Below, one piece after another: positions 23,336 to 35,300 of a DNA stretch of 64,000 nt (position 1 is its first letter; each line of letters begins with the position of its first letter). The DNA is from Gordius sp. MW1 (taxonomy: Eukaryota > Nematomorpha > Gordioida > Gordea > Gordiidae), in contig OZ038531.1 in NCBI GenBank assembly GCA_964036665.1, positions 5,146,168 through 5,210,167 on the forward strand, read 5' to 3'. Under the pieces are notes generated by a model. It was not told the DNA's origin. It made no database searches and saw only the letters and a list, made by a program, of their open reading frames with translations. Position numbers and translations under genes: made by a program.

Positions 23336-26300
23336 CTGTAAAGGCAAAAACATAATTTAAAAAGCATAAATGAGGGGTTTTAATATTTTTTTAATTAAAA
23401 AGTTAAACAACAATAGAAATTTATAAGAAATGTGTATGCTACATGCTAAAAAAATTAAAAGGCATAAAACAAAAAAGACATATTAGTCAAAAAAAAGATC
23501 CATATAATTCTCGTCTTAAATAGGTCAAGAGTCGGTAAAAAGCATAGATGCCGGTTTTTCATTAAACCCTCGATTTTTTGACTAAAATATAAATGAAGTT
23601 AAAAAATGCATTTAATTGCGATTAAAAGGGTTGGCTGATTTTTAAATTAACTCTTAAAATCTTAAAATAATAGATCCTTATAATTTTTATTTTCATATTA
23701 CTTTAACGAATTATGATGTATAGTAAAGCTTAAATATTGATCAGTTCAGCCTAGATGATATAAAATAGGGTTGCGACGAGCATATAGGGATAAATTGTTA
23801 TATATTTATATCAAGAAAAATACATTTATTTATTGAAACAAGCATATAAAAGTAAGTTTTAACTATAATCTAATTTCAATTTAAATATTTTCTGCCCGAA
23901 CCCCACCGAATCCAATTTTATAACTGAGCTGCCCACCCGCGTCTGCCCGAACAGTTCTAAGTGCCCGCCCGGCCAAACCCAATTTTAAGAGCTGCCCAAA
24001 CAGACCGGCCCAAAATAAGGCTTTTTTAAATTTTTGTAGTAGTATCGCTATAAAAAATTTAAATTAGGATTAACAAATATTATACATTGAAACAAAAAAG
24101 TGGCAAAACAATCCACGAAAAAAATAAGACATTATTTAAAAATATCAATGAGTCCGAATCTTAATGTGGACCTCGACGGGCCGGGACTTAAATCTAAATT
24201 TACGACAGGGCCGGGCGGATAGCTTCGGACAATGGGTCGGGCTTTTCTGGTCTCTTTCAATTTAGAACTTGTATTGCTCATACAGTTAAATTTCTGGTGA
24301 TCTCAATGAATTTTAAAGCAAATTTTTAAATAAAATAGTTTTTACCAGTTGGACATCGGCCGTCGATTCACTATGATCCGACACATCAACCAAGCTATCT
24401 TTAAAATTTCTATTTTCGAAACTGAGATTGTGATTGGCCTTCATGTAAACTGACAACATTTTTTTCCCCTGCACCAAAAATGCCGCCGCGCTTTCATGAT
24501 TGTCCTTCGTAAAAACAACGCACCATTTATAAATTTCAAATCCATAATTTTAACATTTTATTAATGTAATTTCTGATCAAACTTTTAGCTAATTTTTTTA
24601 AAATAACCTATAGCTTTATCAATTATGATATTATAAGAATATTTGAAATAAAATTCGATGCTTTTTGCATTTTATACAATCATTATACATTCTAATAATG
24701 TAATTTATGATTAAACTTTTAGCTAAATATTTTTAAAATGACCTATTGCTTTATCAATTTAGATATCACAATATTATTTTGTATGTTAGAGCTAGAAGAT
24801 ATATCAATAACTCACCACTATCCATCTTTGAAAGGTGTTTATTTCGGCTTGAAGATAAATTGGTTTGGGAAGTTTAGAAAAGGTGCTGAGATTCGTGGCA
24901 TTGGCGAAAGTGATAAAAGATTGAGAATATCTCGAAATCTTTGTGCTGTGGCAGTAAAGTAAGTTGGAGCAAGCTGCTAGGCAATCCATTCTCAACATGT
25001 TCTTGTACCCGAATTCCTAAATGTATTTTAAAAAGTTAGGATTTTACACTATATGTCTGACGAAACTAGCTAAATTAGTGTAAAAAAATATTTAAAGGGG
25101 GGGGGGGGGTTGAATGTGGTCGCTGTGGAAAAAATTGAAGAAAGGGATTTTAAAATTGATGATACCCTAAAATGAACGTGTACCATCGTGTAAAACTGAG
25201 CGACAAAAAAAGTCCAAAAATCGTCGTTTTAATCATTATGCATTTAAAAAAATTTACATGACGCGTGCGATTAAAAACAGCCAATACAATTTAACATACA
25301 TAAAATGGAAGAGTAAGTGACACGCTGCCATGCTGAAGGCCAGAAAGTCAAGAATTTGCAACACGAACCCAATCCAAGAGAAACTCTTTCGAATCTTATT
25401 TGAAAACCAATAAAGTTTACCATAAAAAATTACACCCATATCAGATAAATAATTGCATTAAAATCTTTATAATAAAAATGTATCTTGCATAGTATATCAT
25501 ATCCATAGATGAGCATCTTGTACCCTAAATCAACTAAAAAAGATCTCATTCTGAACTTAAATTCCACTTTAAAGATATTAATCTTTATAAATTACCTCAA
25601 ATTGGTCCCGGTTAAACTTGAGTGAGAGGATGTGATCCCCTGGGCATAGCAAGTAAACGTAAGTTGCATACATTTGGTCGCCTTGGTTTGGGGCAGAAAA
25701 AGACTTTGAGAATCTGAATTCGTTGGGGATGTTTGAGATGTGAATAACGTAGCCTATTACGTCTATTTCTCGCCATATGGAATCTATGTTAGATGACGAT
25801 TTGGTCTTCAACAACGAATCGTATTGAATGGGGTCGTATATCTATGGGCAAATGATAAGTGCTAAATTATCAAATTTTAAGTTAAGAATCCGCAAAAATT
25901 ACATTTTTATATAAAATTTATTTAGCATTAAATACATTTAAGCAAGTTACACTATAATGTAATATATAATTTTGAGCTTAATGTTATCGAAACAAACTAA
26001 ACGCAACAATGTAATTTTCCGTTCTCTTAAATTGAGAGTTCTCGATGCTTGCAAACGGAGTATTTTTGTAAGGTTTTGAGTTTGGGTCAAGGCAAAAATT
26101 AGATCTCGCCTATTTCTCGATTTAGCATAAATTTGAGTTTTTAGAGCTCATAGAAACTTATAATGTCCAGCCGGGTCAGTAAACGTTAGCAAAAATATTT
26201 ATTAATTTTCAACAAGTGATGAAATTTTTTAATATTTTTTATCTGTACATAAATAATTAATTATATAAATGTTGTCGTACACTTGTAAAAAAATTAAAAC

Positions 26301-29300
26301 CCAGGTGCCTACCCGGGCCCGCCCGAAAATCTAATTTGACAAATCTAAGTTTTGGATGGCATAGAATAGAATTTACATATTAAAATGCAAGCCATAAAAT
26401 TAAGTAAGATTGGGGCTATTTAATAAGTGCTTTTTTGGATTAATGCAACTATTACCAAACTTCCATCCCCTTTCAAATAATTTAAATCATGGGCACACCC
26501 ATAAAACAACCCACAACGATATAGCAAATATAATACACCAGTTTGGACAATTTCGGCAAATTCTTTGCATTTGGAGTCAGATCCGTAATGTGGATGCTTT
26601 TCGAATACGGATTTCGAGCACGTTTTCAATTGAATAGGGACGCGGTGTGATTTATCATGCGAATTATTAGGTTGTTGAAAATTATTCGCGGCGCTAACCC
26701 CGAGATTAAAAGCTACGACTACGGAACCGAATTTGAAGTTAGCACAAGGCCCGGTCATATCTTCACTCGGTTTGTAGATGGTTACTTGATAGGTCCGATT
26801 CATTGCATGGCTCTCTGTCAAATCTTTCAGGTCTGCTACGCGTACCTTTGTGATTTGAATGGAATTTAATGAATTATATAAAGTGTAACTACATGGACAA
26901 GACAGGACAGACAGACCGAATTTTCCTAGCGAAGGTCGACGTAGAAATCACAAAGCTATGGTGTATTCAATTAATAATACAAAACGTATTAAACTCTTAT
27001 TGAAAATTAGCGCGATTTTTAAAGATGATAATTGTAGATTAAATAAATGAAATAAAAACATTTAGATAAATTTAATTTTATAACTGTGTTAAGCTATCAA
27101 GAAACATAATGTAAGAATTTATCAATGCAATAAAATTGTATCAAATTTAAACAGTAATAGTGGAAAAATTTTAAAAAATTTAGTCATTCGTATGTATTAT
27201 GATTATTATTATCATATTTAACACAAGTTTAAAAAAATATTGCGAATCTATTATACAAATAACCTCCTATATATCAAAAAAGTTATATATTTTAAAGTAA
27301 TGGTGTACCAAGGTAGAAAATGAGAACTGGGAGCTGGTATAATAATTAAAGCAATTTAACTGAAAAAACAAAATATAACGAGGCCATTTCAAACACTATA
27401 TTTTTAAAATTCACTTTGAAGACTGGGGTAATTGAAGAAATCTGATTTTTCCTCACAATTTTATTAGCGTATTCTGTAATATTTTTCTTCGGAGAAATCT
27501 CGCCACCTAATAAATAAATAAATGTATATTGTTAGTTTTAACGTACAATCCATAGGTAAAGAGTGAATATATATTGTATTTTTGAAAATTTAAAGTTCTA
27601 ACCGTGATCTTTCAATAACTCGGGCGAGGCGGTTAAGGCATCTTCCAGCGATTGAGTTTGCTTGGATTCGTAAGCTTTTTCGGTTAGCATTGTGATTGAT
27701 CCATTATCATATTTTACCATATACTTCAATAACAAAAACAAAAATCTTACTAAGCAAAATTATTACAGACGTTTTGAAATAAATGTATTGCTGATGGCAA
27801 AAACTCTTAGTTTACGTATAATAACCAACCGGAAACTTAAATATCACGCTTTTGAATAAACAAAATATAAAAATGAAATCAACAGATTTGCAGATTAAAT
27901 TTCAAAAGTTCTAATAACAAAGATGGAGTTAATGACAAAAGAACAATCATTGTAATGGCAAAAGAATTCACACATTTAAAATAAAACTGATGAGACATCT
28001 TGAAAAGAAAAAATCCATAAAAAAATTTAAAATAAGTTTTAAAAGTTAATTAAAGCATTAATTAATTAATCAAGAGAGACGATTGAGACAGTATATTTAA
28101 ACATATCCTGAGATAGTAGAAACAAAGCATATTGGACAAACTGTAAAATGCAAACAAAATAAATGATTGCTAAGTATAACATGGAGGAGCCGCTATTTGT
28201 AAGCTAAGGGATGAGCTAAATAAAAACTATCTCCTCACTAACATAATGAATGCTGACTAATATAAAATCATAGACTAGATAGACTGCCAACTATAACTAA
28301 GTGTACCATTTTCCGCCATTTTCAAATGTGCACAATTAAGGGAAGGACATTAAATTATAATAATTTTGGTTAATTAAAGTGTTTTCATAACGTAATAAAA
28401 AAATCTCGAACTAGTTAAACTTTAAAAACAGCATTTTAAAATATATAACATTTACATAATTCAAAAAAATACTGTGATGATGTGAAGTTATAGCAATTTA
28501 GTGCCATCTGCACTTTATTAAATAATAATCATTGATTAACATCATTTTATTATTTATTAACTAATGAGGAGGCTAAATTCCCTTTTTCTGCCTGAAAGAC
28601 ACTGCAGAAAGACATATGGGAAATAGTTAAATTCAAAATGGTGGACTTAATGGCTTTACCATTTATGAAACATATGACATGAGCAGTCTACGTAGTCTAG
28701 GTTCATAAAATGACGACGATAAGGATAATAAAAATTTACTAGTAAGGGATACGTTTTGACGACCACCAAATCCAATCTAGGTGCATTTCCACCGTGGGGG
28801 AGTAGGGAATCTAGAGTAACTGATATGGGCCGAGGATGGCCTATTAAATAGCCCAGCTTGGTGTCCCATTTTGCTCGACGTGTTGAGTTGGCATTTATGC
28901 TTAGAGCCACGTGCTCGTACGCCTGGATAATGGGTAATAGTATATTATTTATTTATGAAACAATGTAAAGGTATATGGTACAATTTATTCGCAAGATTTA
29001 AAAACAACTAAAATTGAAAATCAATCTTTCGTCGGAGGGAAAAAAATAATTTTCTGATTCTGATAAATTTTAACTTTGTTTCAAAATTTTTATAAAAACT
29101 TTGTTGCATAGTTTTTTTACCATTTGTATTATTTTTAAATTTTAAAAATTTTTAAAAATTGCCCGGTGTTAATAATAGACTTTGTTAAAAGAGGCACAAT
29201 AAAAAAAGCGATTTTTGTTTGAAAAGCGCCGATGTTCGGTGCCTAGAAAACTATGAGACTCACCATCATTGTAAAGACAACCCCTTTCATAGTCTCATTT

Positions 29301-32300
29301 AATTTAAAGAAATTGTAATTTTTATGTAGATTCCTTTTGGCATAAATTGATTAGATTACTTAAAGTGACAACATATAGATAAAAACTCTTAACTTAAAGC
29401 AAAAAATATAATATATTTAATTTTGTCATCACAATAAATGTTAATGAGTAGTAACAAATTCAATCAAAAATAAATTTCAATTAGACAGAATAATAAATGT
29501 CAATAAAAAAAGTTCATTATATTTTATCTAATACACATCCATCAAGCATGATAGTGGCAAACGTAATATCTTCTAGAATAATACTTGTGCTATTGATTAA
29601 AAGCTTACAGGGAAAATGGAAAAGTTGCACAAACATAAATCAAGTGATACTAGTTTAATCGCGTAAATTTAAATCGAAAAATTGAAAAAACATGAGATAG
29701 ACTAGGATTGCCTTGCTGGAAAAAAAACAAACAAATTGCTATATAAACATAAACAGACCAAAGGGGTCGACCAAGCGAAACCCAGCCGTTTTACAACACT
29801 ATACACACTACAATTGATTGCTACGAGCAACTAAAGCCCGTAAAATTCGCAAAACAACTATGATTTCCACTTCTATTACTTTAAGGAACGTTAATAAATA
29901 TCTCACTTCCAAAGGGGTGTAGGCCTCCATGGAACCGATTAATTTGGCTTGGGAAACGCACAATTTATCCCCGATCATAATTTTAGCGTGACGCACTAAA
30001 TTGCACAGGGCTTCGTCTATGTGACATCTCAGACTGTACCAACCGTCGCTCAATTCCAGCACGTGTGAGTTGTTCTGGGGGCCGACGATATTTTCAGGCT
30101 TAGAATCCTACAAAATTATAAATGATATTAATATTTTTATGCCAAATTGTTTTGTGTTTCTTATTTCTTAAAGATTTTCTTAATAGAAAAATATAATTAA
30201 ATTCGAATTAGAATAACTTAATAGTCGAAATAAACCCAATGACACAATAATATCTTGATAAACAGCTACCATGAGAAGGAAATCTTATAATAGATGCTGT
30301 CTTAGGCGTAGTTAGGGGGTGGCAGGGAGGGGCGGCTGCCCCCCCCCTTTAATTTCAAAAATTCAATAAAATAACTAAAAATTATAATTTTGCCCTTCCC
30401 TAGATCACTATTGCCCCCCTCTAAACCCAATCCTGGCTACGCCCCTGCATCCACACCTTTGATTTAACATAACACTCACCAATCGCTACATTTTGTAGCC
30501 GTTCAACAAAAAACATGTGTAAAGCAGATCTATCAACTCCAAGTACAATGTGATGGACTAATCTATTAGAAAGTAAAATAGTGATTATATTTTAATTGCT
30601 ATGCAATTTATGGGCTCGTTTTTGGTTGTCCGTCCGTCCTGTCCAAGTTGTAATTTTTGCATAATTGCCGTGGAAACTTATGCGGGTTTTTAATGGCTCT
30701 GGACTTATGATTTCGTAAAAGACTTTTAATTTGCTTTCGCAAATAGACTAGCTAACGACTGCTCGTTTATATATAATATATATGTATATGTGTACGTTTA
30801 TTGCATTTGGTTTTGTTTGTTCCAGGATATCCGATACCAAAAGAATCATAGTTTTGCCCGGGGTGTCATCTCGTTCCGTTATTTTTTGCATGCAAGATCT
30901 TTCACATTTTTCCATCTCCCGATCGTATCTGTCATTCAGAGTAGAAATTAATAGGATTTTTTAAAAGGAGAGGGTGAAGTGACCTTAGTCCAAATTAAAT
31001 CATAAAATTCTTATGGTTACTCGACCCCCCCCCCTCCTTCCAGCCCTAAAACTTTTGAAATAATTATACTATTCGAATTTTGTGGATAGATTAAATATCA
31101 TTAAATTGTTTCAACAACACATGCTAAAAAACTTGAAAATTTTTTAATTTACTGAATTATGGGTAATAATTTTAGTTGTACCTAATAAGATTTTCACCAG
31201 ATTTATAAGAAGTGACAGGTGTTTATGATCTTTTATGTAACATGTCACGTCGAATTCGTGTTATAAAATTCAACGAATTGCAAATTTATTCGGAAAATAA
31301 CAAGAATTACACGGTTCAACATGAAAAATCAACCGGCAAACTATTTTATAAATCAAAATTATTAAACGATTTACCGATTAATTTGCAAGTTATCGACGTT
31401 TGAAAAACGCCAAAATCGCTGTTTTCAGCAACTATGACATCAAATATTTCAAAAATCTGACGTATAGGGGGAAAAAGTAAAATATATTCGTGCTGACCGG
31501 GAAAAACTCTACCAGAATTTGCAAACAATTTGCCTGTTGATTTTATACGTCCATTATTTGTTGACCAGTGTTATCACAGAAACAAAAACCCATCACATAT
31601 GGTAGGTGTAAGCTTATTTGCACTTAACACAATAAACCACTTGATGTAAGGCCTGGACACAAAAATTAGGGCATTTCGGTAGCCAAATGATTTTTGGTCA
31701 CGTTCTGCAGATGTTCTCGATGATCTGCAATTAGTTTAGTTGTTTGTTAGGTTTGAGGCATCACGTTTTAACAAATACATGTTTTTTTTTATTTTTGAGA
31801 AAAAAATTGCTAAGCAGCAATGCAATTTTTTTGAATGACTTATGACAACAAATTGGGTTTTATATGAAAAGCTAAAAAATACCGTAATTTGAGTTGTGAT
31901 AGAACGTTGTGGGGTGTGAGTAGCCTGCAACCCAATGATAGGGGAAAGCGATGTTCCATGGCAGCCAGCTTCCAAACTATCCACCTGTAATGATTGCAGA
32001 CCCAAGCCTGAGCCGGTTTAGGCATTAAATTCTCGTCCACACCCGGTGTTTTCAGAAATATTCTAATCAAAAAATGTGCTCAAAATTTCAAAGTTACAAA
32101 ATCAACCATAAATTAAAGTTTTAAATAAATTTTAACTTTATAAATTAAGGTTTTTAAATTTAAATAAATAGTAAATTTTGGATGTTGCGACATGATTATC
32201 AATTATAGGCGCAAATACATAAATTTAAAGGGTATTAGGATGGGGCATTATAAAATTAATAATGAGCTTGAGTCGAGCTAGATCGGATAAAACAAAAAAA

Positions 32301-35300
32301 GAAGTTAGGCTCTAAAATTTAAAGATCGTTTTACTGATTTCAATACATCATTGCTACATTCTCGATAAAACAAGTTTATTAAATAATAGAATAGTTATAA
32401 TCACTGGTGTTCTCACTCGCACACCCGTAGCCTTATTTATGGTGCTGTAAATTATTTTTCTAATATATTTAATAAAAAATAAGGTGAAAATGACTCTGGG
32501 TGTAATTGACATTTTGGGAATATATAAAGCTTTTAAAAATTCTGTAATTGTCTTCTTAAATTAGCTTAAAAAGGGTCCCAGCAGGGGGAGATAACTTTAT
32601 ATAAATCTACCAAAAATTAAAGTTCAAAACACAAAAACTCCACAAATAATCCTCAAATTATAATTAATGTTTTTGCCATCCCCTATTAGCCTCACATTAG
32701 GACTAAGACCATGCATGAGTTTAAACGAATATTTATTCCAAAATTTGATCTTATTTCCCTTAAAATGTTACCTATAAAACTCGCTTTTCATGTAAAGCTA
32801 GCAACTATTACCTGATTGATACCTTTAGCAAATCTCAAAACTATTGATTTGTCAAAAAGGAAATAAGAAGTATATAAATAAATTAATAAATCCCCCAATC
32901 TAAACTCTCTTAAAATCAAAATTTTCATTTATATTACTGGCATATTTTTTCTTTGTCCAAATACCAATCACGCCCAGCGACGTTAGGGGTAAGGGTGGAG
33001 GGTATAGGAATTTTGGAGCCATCTTTTGTCAGCCAAAATCTTTGTAACGCGTTCCCATTACCACTACTACTACATTCTTTCGGCATAAATTTGAGATACT
33101 GATGACGACGCAAATCGACCTTAAAATCTTGAGCATCTTTGCTTGTCATTACACCATAGGCATCCTGACAATAAATTTATTTTATTTCTATAATAATAAA
33201 TTAATAATTATTGATTAATCAAGTTTACAAATATTTACAGTGTTATTCTACACCGTAATCTGACAAATAAATATGACTCAAGAATTTTCTATTGAACAAT
33301 ATTACGTTTTTAGTTTTTACCAAAGTTTCAAAAGATCTAAATTTTTTAAAGCTAAATTTCCACTAATTTTTAATTTATTTTTATCAACAGATGTATCATC
33401 CTATAAAATATAGATCATTGATTAAACTACAGGACCATAATATTTTTTATGAATATCATGCGAAATTTAGATTGATCCGTATCCATTGTACCCTTGCCCT
33501 CATAGATCAGAAAACCAGACAGGGCCTACTGTCCAACCTTGCCCATGGGCAGGGCGGAGCAACTGACGTGAATTTAGATTTTCGGATGGGCCCGGGGGGT
33601 ACCATAAAAAGATTCGAGGTCAAGCAATTCGGGCTTATTAAGATTTTTTATACAAGGCATGGTTACTTTCGTATATTATTTTATCACTTTTTGATTTGAT
33701 TGTTTTACATTCATAAATCGTAGTTTTTCTCCAAAAAAAATCGAGAATTAAATTTGAATTTTTTGAATAATATGACTGAATCATCATTTCGGACCGGGGA
33801 GCTCTAATGATTCGGGCATGGCTAGACACCAAAAAAGGTTTGGGCGGGCATTATTAGCTATAAATTCGGACCGGGCCGGATTCAGGCAGAAAAATTTAAA
33901 CAAATCTGATCTTTGCTTTCCCTGATCAGAAATTTTGTCTCGTGTTAGACTTGTTTTATTGAGTTATATTATAGCAGGGTTCTCTAACGATATGTTTGAA
34001 TTTCTTTTCAATTAATAGAAAAATAATCAAATATGAACAAATGATAGGTTTAGGCTTATTTTTACATTGCTTTGGAGGCTGGGAGCTATTTTGAAAGCCT
34101 TCCGCCTTTTCAAATAATTTTCCAATTTATCGACCCTGGCTAAAGAAATACGCTTGAGGCCTGAACTGACATATTTCAAGTTGTATAAATGGCCCAACAT
34201 TTTACACGATTTATTCTCGATGCCTGTCGATTCCTTGGCTCTACAAAATAAAAAGGAAAAATTATAAGAATGACATTAAAAAAACTATAATAAATCTTAA
34301 AATATTAACTTATCATGTGGTCTGGGTAAACCATTTTTAGCTTGTTGATTTTGCTCAATATTTTTACCGCCATGACCAAATTTGGGTTTATATTTGGGAG
34401 CGGCTTTTAGCGAAGAACATGATTGAGTCTCAAACTCTTTTTTAAAGGTAACTTCATTTATTTTGTCATTTCGTACATTAGAAAGAGCTTGTTCTTCAAT
34501 TTTTCCAAGTTTTGTTTGGTTGCCGATATTTTGGCCTAACCCTTCGGTTAAGATCAGTTTTTGGGTATTATCTAAGTGGGAAGAACCCATCAACTCTTTA
34601 GCTTTAATCAGAGATTCTTCTGCAATAGTAACTTCCTTGCCCGCTGCAGACTGAAAACCACATGTCATTGGTTTGTTTTTATTACGATAACTATCATTCT
34701 TTATAAACTCATTATCATCGTGGATCATTGTTGATGCAGGCTCCTTAGCTAATACTTTAACGTTATCCTCCAACGCTGATAAATAGGCGTTTTTAATTTT
34801 CACCGGTTTATTTTCTTTAGTGACTAGCTTTTGACTAATATTTAACTGAGAACCCATAAACACTTTAGCCTTATTTAAAGATTCTTCCGATATAATGACT
34901 TGTTTACCCGCGGCAGACATAAAAGGACACACTAAAGGCACCTTATGGCGCGGGGATGGTTTTAATGCCATTTTATCACGTCCTTCATTGCTCTCCATCA
35001 TTTTTAATTCTAGCAGATCTAGGCTCTCTCCTTGGAATTCTAGAGGATCCAGCAACTTTTTAGCAGACAATAAATTCCTTTCTTTGACAACAATATCGTC
35101 ACCAGAAGCCGTTTTGAAGAAAGCAGAAGTCGCCGGTTGCTTTGAATTACTTAACGAATCTTTAGTCGTGGTAAAGCTTGTTCGATCAGCGTTAAAAGTT
35201 ACTACTGCATTGGTTTCGGGATAAAATTTACAATTACCCCCATCCCAATCGATTGGCTTTTCTTCGTACAGTGTAGCGATAGATTGGGAGAGGAGCAGTG

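Noticed and set aside
25254-25439. Minus-strand open frame that could be a BRCA2 exon
   Set aside because: Exons 25841-25596 and 25001-24816 join in phase and match adjacent OB3 segments, leaving no missing protein between them.
31212-31403. Open frame of 63 codons in a BRCA2 intron
   Set aside because: It lies in an imperfect foldback whose sequence recurs at 60178-60355 without conserving the frame.
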